A stretch of DNA of 64,000 bases from Bordetella genomosp. 13 (GCF_007679965.1 NZ_VEHL01000013.1:62001-126000), one strand, 5' to 3'; counted from the first letter of the stretch, positions 16,823 through 27,511 are shown. A program made the numbers and translations. The notes: generated by a model from the letters alone, not told the origin.

Positions 16823-18406
16823 ATGTCCACCAAGCAATTCTCCATCCGGCTGGCCAGCTGCGCCCTCGGCGTCTCCCTCGCCCTGGCCAGCCTTGCCGCC
16901 GCCGCCGCCGATGCGCCGGCCAACGGCGCTGCCGCCAGCGTCATGGTCAGCAGCGTCACGTTCTCCGGCAACAAGACCTATACCAACGACCAGCTCAGCG
17001 CCCTGATCGCCAGCGACATCGGCCGCCCGATGTCGCTGGACGCCATGCGCGGCCTGGCCGCCAAGATCGAGGCGCACTACCACGCGCAGGGCTACACCCT
17101 GGTCAAGGTGGTGGTGCCGCAGCAGCAGTTCGGCGACAACCGCGCGCTGCAGCTGACCGTGCTGGAAGGCTGGCTGGGCAACATCACGGTCCAGAACAAC
17201 CCGCGCTTCCCGTCCTACCGCGTCGAGCGCGCCCTGGCCGCCGAAGGCGTGGTGCAGGGCCAGCCGTTCACGCTGGAACAGATCGAGCGCGCGCTGACGC
17301 GCCTGAACCGCCTGTCGGGCATCACCGTGACCTCGCGCCTGCAGCCCGGCACGCAGGCCGGCTCGACCGACCTGTTCGTGGACGTGACCGAAGCCAACCG
17401 CATCACCGGCATGGTCGAGGTCAACAACTACGGCAGCGAGAACACCGGCCGCTGGCGCCTGATCCCGCGCGTGAACTTCGAGGACCTGACCGGCCGCGGC
17501 GACGAACTCGGCTTCATCGGCATGAAGTCGCTGGGCGACGGCGACCTGAAGTACGGCTCGCTGATGTACTCGCTGCCCGTCAACGCGCTGGGCACCAAGG
17601 TGATGGGCTACTACTCGAAGGGCAACGTCAACGTCGGCCGCGAGTACCAGGTGCTGGACATCAAGGGCGACAACTCGGGCTGGGGCCTGGGCGTGGCCCA
17701 CGACTTCGTGCGCTCGGCGCGCCGCATCTACTCGGCCGAGGCCTGGTTCGAAAGCCAGGACCTGAAGCAGGAGATGCTGTCGACCACGACCTCGAAGGAC
17801 GAGATCCGCAAGCTGCGCCTGGGCTTCACGTTCGACGACACCGGCCTGTCGGGCCGCACGCTGGCGCAGGTGCAGATGCACTACGGCCTGGGCGATGCGC
17901 TGGGCGGCATGGAAGACAACAGCCCCATGTCCAGCCGCGCCTATTCGCGCGCCGACAACCGGTTCACCAAGTTCACCTTCGACGTGGCCCGCATCGAACG
18001 CCTCTCGTCGCGCTGGACGCTGACGCCGCGCCTGTCGGGCCAGTACTCGACGGCGCCGCTGGTGTCGGCCGAACAATGGGTGATCGGCGGCGTGTCGTCG
18101 GTGGCCGGCTACGTGCCCGCCTACTACGCCGGCGACAGCGGCTACCTGGCCAGCCTGGAAGCCCGCTTCCAGATCCTGCCCGAGAACAGCCGCTACCAGG
18201 CCTTCACGCGCATCGACCATGGCCGGATCTTCATCCGCACGCCGTTCATCAACCAGGACTCGAACGCGCACCTGACCGGCGCCACGCTTGGCGTGCAGGC
18301 ACTGCCCATCGACTCCGTGGAACTGCGTCTGGAAGTGACGACGCCGATCGGCGACCGCAACGGCAAGGGCGAATCGGTGTACGCGCAAGCGCGCTACCGC
18401 TTCTGA
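16823..18406 (+). CDS. TpsB outer-membrane transporter of a two-partner secretion system (FhaC/ShlB family)
   Basis: Omp85-superfamily transporter, 527 residues. It has a signal peptide (SCALGVSLALASLAAAAA), two POTRA domains (VSSVTFSGNKTYTNDQL... about 35-125; YRVERALAAEGVV... about 130-200), then a beta-barrel ending in Tyr-Arg-Phe, the usual outer-membrane C-terminal signature. Its job is to carry the adjacent TpsA across the outer membrane. Oddity: the conserved loop-6 tetrad VRGY/F reads VAGY (427-430), so the usual Arg is missing, while the following GDSGY is kept. The ATG at 16823 starts the signal peptide. The TpsA start is 51 bases downstream, as one operon. Confidence 0.94.
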   Translation: MSTKQFSIRLASCALGVSLALASLAAAAADAPANGAAASVMVSSVTFSGNKTYTNDQLSALIASDIGRPMSLDAMRGLAAKIEAHYHAQGYTLVKVVVPQQQFGDNRALQLTVLEGWLGNITVQNNPRFPSYRVERALAAEGVVQGQPFTLEQIERALTRLNRLSGITVTSRLQPGTQAGSTDLFVDVTEANRITGMVEVNNYGSENTGRWRLIPRVNFEDLTGRGDELGFIGMKSLGDGDLKYGSLMYSLPVNALGTKVMGYYSKGNVNVGREYQVLDIKGDNSGWGLGVAHDFVRSARRIYSAEAWFESQDLKQEMLSTTTSKDEIRKLRLGFTFDDTGLSGRTLAQVQMHYGLGDALGGMEDNSPMSSRAYSRADNRFTKFTFDVARIERLSSRWTLTPRLSGQYSTAPLVSAEQWVIGGVSSVAGYVPAYYAGDSGYLASLEARFQILPENSRYQAFTRIDHGRIFIRTPFINQDSNAHLTGATLGVQALPIDSVELRLEVTTPIGDRNGKGESVYAQARYRF

Positions 18407-18457
18407 TGACCGGCAGCGACCACGCGCCTCCACTACACAAAATTTCAGGTAAAGAAA

Positions 18458-21400
18458 ATGTCTAGCAAGAAGCAAGCACGCCAGGACGTGCGCAAGACTT
18501 TCATTCTGTCCGCCGTGTCCGCCGCCCTGATGGGCGCGGGCTTCGGCGCCTGGGCACAGACGCCCTCCGCTTCGGACGCGACCGTGCGCGGCGGCACCAT
18601 TTCCGCCATCCAGGAAGCGCTGAACAGCCTGACGATCACGCAGACGTCGAACCGCGCTTTCATCGACTGGCAGAAGTTCGGCGTCAGCCCGTCGCAGCTG
18701 GTGGAATTCATCCAGACGCAGGGCGCCAACTCGATCACCGTCAACCGCGTGGTCGGACCGGCCGCGTCGGAGATCCTGGGCCAGCTCAAGGCCAACGGCA
18801 AGCTGTTCCTGCTGAACCCCAACGGCGTGCTGATCGGCAGCGGCGCCGAGATCAACGTCGGCAGCCTGGTCGCCACGACGCTGAAGCTCAGCGATGACTC
18901 GCAGGGCGCCATCGACGCCTTCATCAACGGCGGCGCCCAGCTGGCCTTCTCCGACAACGCCGCCGGCCAGAAGATCACCAACAACGGCAAGATCACCGCC
19001 GCCGACAACGGCTTCGTCTACCTGATCGCAACCTCGGTCGAGAACAACGGCGAGATCGTCGCGCAGCTGGGCAAGGTCAGCCTGGCGGCCGGCAACAAGG
19101 CCACGATCGACCTGACGGGCAACAACCTGATCAACCTGTCGGCCGACGCGCTGACGCAGGCGGGCAACAGCGGCAACAAGGCCGGCGTGACCAACTCCGC
19201 GACCGGCAAGATCACCGCCGGCACGGTGGCCCTGACGGCCAACCAGGTCAGCAACCTGATGTCCTCACTGGTGTCCAACGAAGGCGTCATCGAAGCCACG
19301 TCGCTGGTCGACGTCGCGGGCGCCGAGATCAGCCAGCAGGGCAAGATCCAGGGGCTGACCGTCGGCCAGAACGTGGGCCGCGTGAACACCAATCTGGTCG
19401 CCACCGACAGCATCGTCACGGGCGCCAACAGCGTCACCAGGGCCAACGACCTGCGCCTGGAAGTGACGGGCGAAGGCAAGTCGGTGGGCGCGGAAGGCCA
19501 GGCGCTGCGCGTCGACGCCGTCACGCTGACCGCCAAGGCCAAGAGCGGCAACGTGATCGTGACCGACGTCGACGGCGGCGTGCAACTGAAGGAAGTCAGC
19601 ACCGGCGTGGTCGACAGCGACACGCAATACCGCGCCATCATCACCGCGCGCAACGGCGCGATGACGGGCGTGGCCAACGGCACGAACCTGACCGCGTGGG
19701 CCGCCAACCTGGTCGCCGACGGCGCCATCGGCACCGACGGCCAGGCCGTCAGCACCCGCGTGCGCAGCCTGGCCGCGTCGACGCAGGACGGCAGCATCAA
19801 CATCGCCAACACGGGCGGCGACATGGTGCTGGCCGCCATCTCGGCCGGCCAGATGGTCAGCGTCAACAACCAGAACACCTCGCTGCTGCCGATCTCGAAC
19901 GCCGACGGCAGCGTGACCCTGAGCAACCAGGATCCGGGCACGTCCAAGATCCGCATCAAGTCCGACGGCAACGTCACGCTGGGCGGCGCCCTGGCGGCCG
20001 GCGCGGAGATCGCGCTGGAGACCACCGGCGGCAGCATCATCGGCACGGTGGCCAGCACCGACGGCACGACCGCCACGGCCAACCCCTCGGCCACCCTGAC
20101 CGCCAAGCGCGTGGACCTGAAGGCCTCGGGCGCGGTGGGCAACGCCGGCGCGGCGATGCAGCTGCGCACCGAAAGCGTGGCCGCCACCGCCGGCAACGGC
20201 GGCGTGCACCTGTCCGACAACAACGGCCTGACGATCGAGAACATCGTCGCGCAAGGCCAGAACAACGACGTCAGCGTCGACGTGTCGCAGGGCAACCTGC
20301 GCGTGGGCGGCATCACCGCCACCGGCGGAAAGGTGCAGCTGAGCGCCACCGAAGGCAGCATCGCCGACAACAACGGCGACGCCAACAACGTGACCGCCGA
20401 CACGCTGGAATTGCGCGCGCGCAACGACATCGGCGCCGCATCCAACCGCCTGGAGACCAGCGTGCGCGGCCTGACGACGGCCACCACCGCCGTCACCGCC
20501 GGCACCTACATCGCCAACGACCGCGCCCTGGAAGACCTGGACGCGACGACCGTGCGCGGCAACGTGGCCGTGTCCTACACCGGCGGCGAAGCCAGGTACG
20601 ACAACGCCACCAAGCAACTGAGCGCCGGCGGCACGCTGCAATCGCTGCGCCTGGCCGCCCAGGACGCCATCAACCTGCGCGGCAACATCACCGCTTCCAA
20701 GAGCCTGACGCTGAGCTCCCTGGGTTCGATCACGCAGGAAGTCGGCACGCTGGTCACCGCCGAGAAGATCGACGCCAAGGCCACCGACGCCATCACCTTC
20801 GACCGCACCGCCTCGTCCTACATCAAGGGCGCGGCCGGCAACGGCGCCTTCAAGGTCGCCCAGAACACGGCCGCCACGCTGACGCTGGACGCCACCGCGG
20901 CCGGCGCCGCCGGCGACGTCACGCTGGGCAACACCAGCGGCGACCTGGTGATCGACAACGTCAAGGCCACGCGCAACGTCAGCCTGACGGCCGCGGGCTC
21001 GGTGCAGACCGCCGTCGACCGCCGCATCGCCGGCGCCTCGGTCGCCGTCACCGGCCGCACCCTGGGCTCGGCCGAACGCGCGCTGGCCACCACCACGTCC
21101 GGCGCCCTGAACCTGAATGCCACCAACGGCAACATCAACGCCGCCAACATCGGCTCGCTGACCCGCCTGGACGCCATCGCCAGCGGCACCAACACCACCA
21201 TCGACCTGAACCTGTCCGGCGATGCCGCCCTGGGCGTGCTGCAGGCCGGCGGCGAGATCAAGCTGACGATGGCCGGCGGCGCGACGCGCGCCACGGGCGC
21301 CCCGGCGCAGAACGTGATCGCCGGCACCCTGACCGCCAGCGTCCGTTCGTTCGGCAAGGCGGGCGACGCCAACGCGATCCAGATGTCGGTCGACAAGCTG

Positions 21401-24400
21401 GTCATCGACACGGTCAACGGCGGCATCTACGTCGTCAACAACGGCAACCGCCCGCTGCTGGTCGAGCGCGCCGCCACCGCGGGTTCGGACGGCAACGTCA
21501 GCATCACGAACCGCGGCGGCGCCAACGCCGGCATCCAGGTCAAGAAGATCACGGCGGGCTCTTCCACCGTGACGCTGGCCAGCTCGGGCAGCATCGAAGA
21601 TGCGCGCACCGACAAGACGGCCGCCAACGTGACGGCCGGCCGCCTGAACGTGGCCGCCGACCGCGGCGTGGGCAACAACGGCGAACTGGCGCTGGACGTC
21701 AACTACCTGGCCGCCTCGGGCGGCTCGGGCACGGTGCGCGCCGCCAACACCGGCGCCATCATCGTGGACGCCGATTCGCTGCAGAACAAGGGCGCGTCGA
21801 AGGTCTCCATCACCGCCACCGACATCACCATCCTGAGCCAGGGCGGCGGCACGATCCGCATGGACACCGGCGGCTCGCTGGAGCTGGTGGCCACGCGCGG
21901 CCACATCGTGTTCCTGAACACGAACGACACCATCGAACTGTGGGCCGATGCGCAAGGCAACGGCGGCGACGCCACCCTGCGCGCCCTGGGCGAGTCCCGC
22001 CTGGGCTACCTGGGCGCCATCGTGGCCGGCAACATCACCTCGCACGGCGGCGACATCAGCCTGGAAGCCGCGTCCAACATCACCATCGGCCTGCTGGACG
22101 CGGGCACGACGGGCAACGTCTCGGTCATCGCCCGCAAGGGCATCATCATCGACGGCAACGGCCTGACGGAGAACATCCGCGGCAACGTCGTCACGCTCGA
22201 GGCCCACACGCCCGATCCGGAAGATGCCAAGTACGTGCGTGAAGTGCTGGGCAACAACTACACGGAGAAGGCGGCCGAGGTCAACAGCACGCAGACGATG
22301 TTCAACGTCTACGAGGCCGAACTGCGCACTTACCAGCGTGCCCTGGCCGAAGCTCAGGCCAAGCTGGCGGCCGCGCAGGCCGACGCCAATGCCACGCAGC
22401 GCGACGTCGCCGTGCTGCAGGCACAGGTGGATGCCCTGAGCATCACCTTCCAGACGCTGAACGACGTGCTGACCGCCGCCGGCATCGCCAAGAACGCCGC
22501 GGCGTTCGTCGCGGCCGGCGCGCAGGCCATCCCGTTCTCGGGCGACGGCGGCGCCGACCTGGTGTTCGCCGGCATCGACCTGGCCCTGTCCATCGCGCAG
22601 ACCGCCGTCGACGTGTTCCAGCGCCTGACGCTGGACCCGAAGGAAGGCGAGCTGGCCGACATGAACAACCAGCTGGACCAGGCGCTGGCCGGCGTCACGA
22701 CCGCGCTGGGCGACATGCTGAAGGCCCAGACCGACCGCGACGTGACGTCCGAGTCGTTCAACACGATCAGCGTGGCGCTCTACCGCGCCCAGATCGCCCG
22801 CGACGCCGCCCTGAAGGTGCTGGAGCAGGGCCAGACCGCCGTCGTCCTGAACAAGGACATCGACAGCTCGGCCGCCAAGCCGCTGGGCATCAGCGCCAAC
22901 CAGCTCAACGTCAACGGCACGCTGAACACCGACCTGTACCTGAAGGCAGACACCAACCTGGGCCTGGGCAACATCGCCGTGGCCTCGGGCAAGGTGATCG
23001 ACGCCCGTGCCGGCAACGACATCGGCGTGGTGGGCAACGTGCGCAGCGACAAGTCGATCACGCTGAACGCCGGTGGCGACATCGTCGGCCGCGGCGGCAA
23101 GCTGGTCACGCCGCTGCTGTCGATGACCGCCGGCCAGGGCATCGGCGACGACGTCGACGGCAACCCGATGACCAACAATGTCGTCAACACGGAGACCTCC
23201 ACGCTGGCCGCGCAGGCCTCGGCCGGCGGCGTGCACATCGCCAACGCCAACGGCAGCGCCCTGCTGACCGTCGGCACGGCGGGCGCCGTCAGCGGCATCA
23301 CCGCCGCCGACAGCATCACGCTGAGCACCACCGGCGCACTGGCCGTGGACCAGCGGATCGCGGGCGGCAACAAGGCCACGGACACCGTCCGCCTGGTCAG
23401 CGGCGGCGCCATCACCAACGGCCAGGACGACGTGGCCGACGTGACGGGCCACCGCCTGGAGATCGACGCCAAGGGCGACGCCACGCTGCAGACCAACGTG
23501 CGGCAACTGGCGGCCGAGATCAGTGTCGCGGGCAACCTGACGCTGGCCAACATCGGCGGCGACCTGCTGACCGATTCGGTCATGCTGGCCGACGGCAATG
23601 CCTCGATCAAGACCGAAGGCAACATGACGGTGGGCCAGGTGTCGCTGAAGGGCGCGGACCGCAAGGCCGCCCTGGAAGCCAGCGAGGGCATCTCGCGCGA
23701 CCTGGGCCGCACCATCGCCAGCAGCTACATCGACGCCGACAGCATCGAGCTGAAGGCCGGCACCTACATCGGCGACACCGGCGTCACCAGCGCGCTGGAC
23801 CGCATCCGCGTCAGCACCAACACGCTGACGGCCACCGGCAGCGGCAACATCGACATCATCGAGGCCGACAACGCCGACCTGCCCAGCCGCGAGCTGAACG
23901 TGACGCGCGTGGCCACGACCGAGGGCAACGTCAGCCTGGTGTCGCAAGGCAACATGGTGGTCGACACCATCGAAGCCACCGGCGCCGACAAGGGCGTGGT
24001 GCTGGCGGCCGTGGACGGACAGATCCTGAACGGCCGCACCGACGCGCAGGCCAACGTCACCGCCAGCACGCTGGCGATGCGCGGCCACAACGGCATCGGC
24101 GGCACCAAGGCGCTGAACGTGAACGTCGCAACCCTGGCCGCCGACGGCGGCACGGGCGGCATCGCCGTCAACGACCTGGCGGGCGACCTGACGATCGGCC
24201 AGCTGGACGGCGCCAACGAGACCTTCGGCGGCTCGATCCCGCTGCGCGCAGCCGCGCGCCTGCCGGTGCCCGTCAACCAGGTCACCGGCCTGCAGGCCAC
24301 CGGCGACATCAACGTCGCCGCGCAAGGCGGCAGCATGACGGTGTCCAACGTGGTCGCCACCACGGGCTCGGACGACCTGGCCGGCGACATCACGCTGCAG

Positions 24401-27400
24401 GCCGCCACCGGCCTGACGCAGAATGCCGCCGTCACCGCCGACAAGGGCAACGTCAGCCTGGGCACCACCCGCGGCGCGCTGGCGCAGAACGCCGACGTCA
24501 CGGCAACCGAAGGCAACGTCGCCCTGACGGCCGCCACCGGCAACCCGGCCGCCACCAACCGCACCGGCAACATCGTCATGGCCGCCGGCACCCGCACCAC
24601 CGCGGGCGGCGCCGTGACCTACGTGGCCGATGCGAACGTCACCACCCGCGAGATCCAGGCGGGCGGCAACGTCGGCATCACGTCCAACACGGGCGACGTG
24701 CTGCAGCAGGGCCTGGTGAACACCACAGGCGGCAACGTCGCGCTGGTCTCCGGCACGGTCGGCGGCGTGACCCAGAACGCCAACATCACGGCCAACGCGG
24801 GCAACGTCACCGTCTCGGGCGGCACCAAGGGCATCACGATGGCCGCCGGCACCGCCACCTCGGCGGGCACCGGCAAGACCATCGCCTACACGGGCGCCGG
24901 CAACGTCACCACCCAGGTGCTGACGGCCGGCGGCAACATCAACGTCACCAGCACCGACGGCGACATCGCGCAGCGCGCGGCCATCACGTCGGCCACGGGC
25001 AACGTCGCGCTGGCCGCGCTCAAGGGCGGCATCGACCAGCGGGCCAACACCCAGGCCACCGCGGGCAACGTCACGGTCAACGCCGGCCAGGGCGGCATCA
25101 CGATGGCCCAGGGCACGCGCGCCGTCGCGGGCACCAACGGCACCCTCGCCTACGACGCCACCGGCAACGTACTGACCTACGGCCTGCAGGCCGGCCGCAA
25201 CGTGAAGGTCTCGTCGGCCGAAGGCGATGCGACGCTGCAGGGCCAGGTGCAATCGGCCAGCGGCGACATCGCCGTGTCGGCCGGCAAGCACGTGGCGCAG
25301 AACGCCGACGTCACGGCCACCACGGGCAACGTGTCGGTCACGGGCGGCGCCGAAGGCATCGCCATGGCGACGGGCACCCGCACCACGGCAGGCACCGGCC
25401 GCAAGGTCGAGTACCGCGCCGGCGGCGACGTCGCCGTGAACGACATCCGCGCCACGGGCGGCGACGTCACGCTGCAATCGACGTCGGGCGCCGTGCTGGG
25501 CAACGCGGGCGTCGCCCGCCACGTCCAGGCCGCCACGCTGACGGCCTCGTCCGCCACCGGCACCACGCTGAACACCGCGGTGAACCAGCTGACGGCCGAG
25601 AACACCGGCGCCGGCGACATCAGCATCGACGAAGCCGATGCCGTCTCGCTGGAGAAGGTGATCGCCGCCGACGGTTCGGTCTACATCCAGGCCGGCGGCA
25701 ACGTCAGCGCCAAGGACGTGCAGGCCACGCGCGGCACCGCCGAGCTGTCCACGTCGGGCCGCATCGAGATGGGCAGCGCCGACGGCCGCATCCAGGCCGA
25801 CACGCTGTACCTGTCGGCCCAGAACGGCATCGACGCCGCGACGCGCGCCAATACGATCAACGCCAACGCCTACGGCGGCGGCGCCACGATCGCGCTGCGC
25901 GAATCCGGTTCGACCACCCTGCGCTCGATCCGCACCGACAGCGGCAACATCGCGGTCAGCGCGGGCGGCAGCCTGGACGTGCAGAGCGTCAACGCCGGCT
26001 ACGGCCTGAACGACGTGTCGCTGCGGGCCGGCCAGGCCATCACGCAGGGCCAGCAGGACGCTCCGACGCTGAACCGCGTCGCGGCGCGCTCCCTGCCCGT
26101 CTCGCAAGCCAACGTCGTCGCCAACAACCTGCAGCTGTCCGCGGGCACCGGCATCGGCAACGGCGAGCGCGGCGCGCTGGTCACCGACGTGAAGACGCTG
26201 GACGCCAGCACCACCAGCGGCAACGCCAGCATCGACCAGGCCAACGCCGTGACGGTGTCGAACCTGAGCACCGGCGGCGGCGATGCCACCCTGGTGGTTC
26301 GCCAGGGCGATGCGCAGATCGGCAACGTCAACGCCACGGGCACGGCCACGCTGACCACCGAAGGCGGTTCGCTGCGCGATGACGGCGATGCCGGCACGCG
26401 CATCGTCGCCGACGCGGCCAACCTGAGCGCCTCGGGCGACGTGAACGCCGGCACGCAGGTCAACACGCTGAACGCCAACGGCCAGTCGATCACCATCGAC
26501 GAGCAGGACGGCCTGCGCAAGCTGACCGCCACCGCCACCAACGGCGACGTGAGCGTGACCAGCCGCACCGGCAACGTGGTCGTCGACCAGGTCAACGCGG
26601 GCACGCACACGGCGTCCCTCAACGCCGTGCAGGGCTCGATCCGCAATGAAGTGCAGGGTTCGTCGGCCATCACGGCCCAGAATGTCCTGCTGAACGCGGG
26701 CGTGGGCCTGGGCGATGCGAACGGCGCGCTGAACCTGCGCACCGGCACGGTGTCGGCGCAGGCCGGCAACGGCGGCGCCCAGCTCAACAACCTGAGCCAG
26801 GGCACCCTGACGCTGGGCAACACCTCGGCCACGGGCGGCAATGTGGTCGTGAACACGGCGGGCCAGTTGGCCGTCGACGGCAACGTCAGCAACACCGGCG
26901 GCGGCGACATCACGCTGCAGGCCGGCGGCGACGTGAAGCAGTCGGGCAACGTCGTGGCCACGCGTTCGGGCAACGTCACCGTCAACAGCGGCGGCAACAT
27001 CGACATGGGCGGCTCCGCCAAGACCTCGTCGGGCACGGGCAACATCACCTACGCCGCCGCCAACACGGTCACCGTCAACAGCATCTCGACGGGCCAGGGC
27101 GGCAACGTGGGCACCGTCACCCTGCGCGGCCAGAACGTGGTCAACGGCGGCACCAGCGGCCGCGCGGTCGAAGGCCGTGTCGTCAACATCGACACGCCCA
27201 ACGCCAACTCGGAACTGGCCAGCTCGCTGCTGGGCAACACCCGCGAGCTGACGGTGGTGCGCTTCTCGGATCGTCCGGTGGGCGGTACGCTGGTCGAAGG
27301 CGGCCGCTTCTCGAACGAGCTGATCCAGGCCCAGGAAGTGCTGCAGCCCGGCCTGGTGAACCAGCTGGACGACAGCATCAAGCTGGACAAGCTGAATCCG

Positions 27401-27442
27401 CGTCCGATGGGCAAGAAGCTGATCGAAGTGTCGGGTCTCTGA
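18458..27442 (+). CDS. TpsA filamentous haemagglutinin-like exoprotein, 2994 aa
   Basis: Very large secreted protein. An extended signal peptide (residues 1-34, ending GAWAQ) is followed by the TPS secretion domain (about 35-290) with the diagnostic LLNPNGVLIGSGAEINVGSL. The rest is a repetitive beta-helix rich in Gly, Asn, Thr and Ala. About residues 1250-1480 break the pattern: they are helical and coiled-coil-like (ALAEAQAKLAAAQADANATQ), with an apolar stretch near LVFAGIDLALSIAQTAVDVF. Residues 2037-2386 form tandem 87-88-residue repeats. The C-terminus (KLNPRPMGKKLIEVSGL) has no VENN motif or toxin domain, so contact-dependent inhibition is unlikely; adhesion or biofilm formation is inferred. 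A strong terminator follows. Confidence 0.95.
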   Translation: MSSKKQARQDVRKTFILSAVSAALMGAGFGAWAQTPSASDATVRGGTISAIQEALNSLTITQTSNRAFIDWQKFGVSPSQLVEFIQTQGANSITVNRVVGPAASEILGQLKANGKLFLLNPNGVLIGSGAEINVGSLVATTLKLSDDSQGAIDAFINGGAQLAFSDNAAGQKITNNGKITAADNGFVYLIATSVENNGEIVAQLGKVSLAAGNKATIDLTGNNLINLSADALTQAGNSGNKAGVTNSATGKITAGTVALTANQVSNLMSSLVSNEGVIEATSLVDVAGAEISQQGKIQGLTVGQNVGRVNTNLVATDSIVTGANSVTRANDLRLEVTGEGKSVGAEGQALRVDAVTLTAKAKSGNVIVTDVDGGVQLKEVSTGVVDSDTQYRAIITARNGAMTGVANGTNLTAWAANLVADGAIGTDGQAVSTRVRSLAASTQDGSINIANTGGDMVLAAISAGQMVSVNNQNTSLLPISNADGSVTLSNQDPGTSKIRIKSDGNVTLGGALAAGAEIALETTGGSIIGTVASTDGTTATANPSATLTAKRVDLKASGAVGNAGAAMQLRTESVAATAGNGGVHLSDNNGLTIENIVAQGQNNDVSVDVSQGNLRVGGITATGGKVQLSATEGSIADNNGDANNVTADTLELRARNDIGAASNRLETSVRGLTTATTAVTAGTYIANDRALEDLDATTVRGNVAVSYTGGEARYDNATKQLSAGGTLQSLRLAAQDAINLRGNITASKSLTLSSLGSITQEVGTLVTAEKIDAKATDAITFDRTASSYIKGAAGNGAFKVAQNTAATLTLDATAAGAAGDVTLGNTSGDLVIDNVKATRNVSLTAAGSVQTAVDRRIAGASVAVTGRTLGSAERALATTTSGALNLNATNGNINAANIGSLTRLDAIASGTNTTIDLNLSGDAALGVLQAGGEIKLTMAGGATRATGAPAQNVIAGTLTASVRSFGKAGDANAIQMSVDKLVIDTVNGGIYVVNNGNRPLLVERAATAGSDGNVSITNRGGANAGIQVKKITAGSSTVTLASSGSIEDARTDKTAANVTAGRLNVAADRGVGNNGELALDVNYLAASGGSGTVRAANTGAIIVDADSLQNKGASKVSITATDITILSQGGGTIRMDTGGSLELVATRGHIVFLNTNDTIELWADAQGNGGDATLRALGESRLGYLGAIVAGNITSHGGDISLEAASNITIGLLDAGTTGNVSVIARKGIIIDGNGLTENIRGNVVTLEAHTPDPEDAKYVREVLGNNYTEKAAEVNSTQTMFNVYEAELRTYQRALAEAQAKLAAAQADANATQRDVAVLQAQVDALSITFQTLNDVLTAAGIAKNAAAFVAAGAQAIPFSGDGGADLVFAGIDLALSIAQTAVDVFQRLTLDPKEGELADMNNQLDQALAGVTTALGDMLKAQTDRDVTSESFNTISVALYRAQIARDAALKVLEQGQTAVVLNKDIDSSAAKPLGISANQLNVNGTLNTDLYLKADTNLGLGNIAVASGKVIDARAGNDIGVVGNVRSDKSITLNAGGDIVGRGGKLVTPLLSMTAGQGIGDDVDGNPMTNNVVNTETSTLAAQASAGGVHIANANGSALLTVGTAGAVSGITAADSITLSTTGALAVDQRIAGGNKATDTVRLVSGGAITNGQDDVADVTGHRLEIDAKGDATLQTNVRQLAAEISVAGNLTLANIGGDLLTDSVMLADGNASIKTEGNMTVGQVSLKGADRKAALEASEGISRDLGRTIASSYIDADSIELKAGTYIGDTGVTSALDRIRVSTNTLTATGSGNIDIIEADNADLPSRELNVTRVATTEGNVSLVSQGNMVVDTIEATGADKGVVLAAVDGQILNGRTDAQANVTASTLAMRGHNGIGGTKALNVNVATLAADGGTGGIAVNDLAGDLTIGQLDGANETFGGSIPLRAAARLPVPVNQVTGLQATGDINVAAQGGSMTVSNVVATTGSDDLAGDITLQAATGLTQNAAVTADKGNVSLGTTRGALAQNADVTATEGNVALTAATGNPAATNRTGNIVMAAGTRTTAGGAVTYVADANVTTREIQAGGNVGITSNTGDVLQQGLVNTTGGNVALVSGTVGGVTQNANITANAGNVTVSGGTKGITMAAGTATSAGTGKTIAYTGAGNVTTQVLTAGGNINVTSTDGDIAQRAAITSATGNVALAALKGGIDQRANTQATAGNVTVNAGQGGITMAQGTRAVAGTNGTLAYDATGNVLTYGLQAGRNVKVSSAEGDATLQGQVQSASGDIAVSAGKHVAQNADVTATTGNVSVTGGAEGIAMATGTRTTAGTGRKVEYRAGGDVAVNDIRATGGDVTLQSTSGAVLGNAGVARHVQAATLTASSATGTTLNTAVNQLTAENTGAGDISIDEADAVSLEKVIAADGSVYIQAGGNVSAKDVQATRGTAELSTSGRIEMGSADGRIQADTLYLSAQNGIDAATRANTINANAYGGGATIALRESGSTTLRSIRTDSGNIAVSAGGSLDVQSVNAGYGLNDVSLRAGQAITQGQQDAPTLNRVAARSLPVSQANVVANNLQLSAGTGIGNGERGALVTDVKTLDASTTSGNASIDQANAVTVSNLSTGGGDATLVVRQGDAQIGNVNATGTATLTTEGGSLRDDGDAGTRIVADAANLSASGDVNAGTQVNTLNANGQSITIDEQDGLRKLTATATNGDVSVTSRTGNVVVDQVNAGTHTASLNAVQGSIRNEVQGSSAITAQNVLLNAGVGLGDANGALNLRTGTVSAQAGNGGAQLNNLSQGTLTLGNTSATGGNVVVNTAGQLAVDGNVSNTGGGDITLQAGGDVKQSGNVVATRSGNVTVNSGGNIDMGGSAKTSSGTGNITYAAANTVTVNSISTGQGGNVGTVTLRGQNVVNGGTSGRAVEGRVVNIDTPNANSELASSLLGNTRELTVVRFSDRPVGGTLVEGGRFSNELIQAQEVLQPGLVNQLDDSIKLDKLNPRPMGKKLIEVSGL
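24566..25500 (+). repeat. tandem 88-residue repeats inside tpsA
   Basis: Copies start at 24566, 24830, 25094 and 25355 (residues 2037, 2125, 2213, 2300), each opening with GI(T/V/A)MAxGT followed by an AG-rich turn, then GNVTT..., GDI/VxQ..., and NVTV. The spacing is 88, 88 and 87 residues. The fourth copy degenerates after about 45 residues. The copies differ in DNA sequence, so the duplication is old. Confidence 0.8.
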
Positions 27443-27480
27443 TCGCTGGAACCCGCGCCACCCTGACCGGGTGAGCAGGA

Positions 27481-27511
27481 ACGGCACTGGCTTCGGCCAG
27501 TGCCGTTTTTT
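27481..27511 (+). terminator. rho-independent terminator of tpsBA
   Basis: ACGGCACTGGC (27481-27491), loop TTCG, GCCAGTGCCGT (27496-27506): a perfect 11-bp stem with a UUCG tetraloop followed by TTTTT. It lies 39 bases after the tpsA stop. Confidence 0.97.

Noticed and set aside
27000..27442. CdiA-type toxin at the end of TpsA
   Set aside because: No VENN motif, no variable C-terminal domain and no small immunity gene downstream; a strong terminator follows at once.
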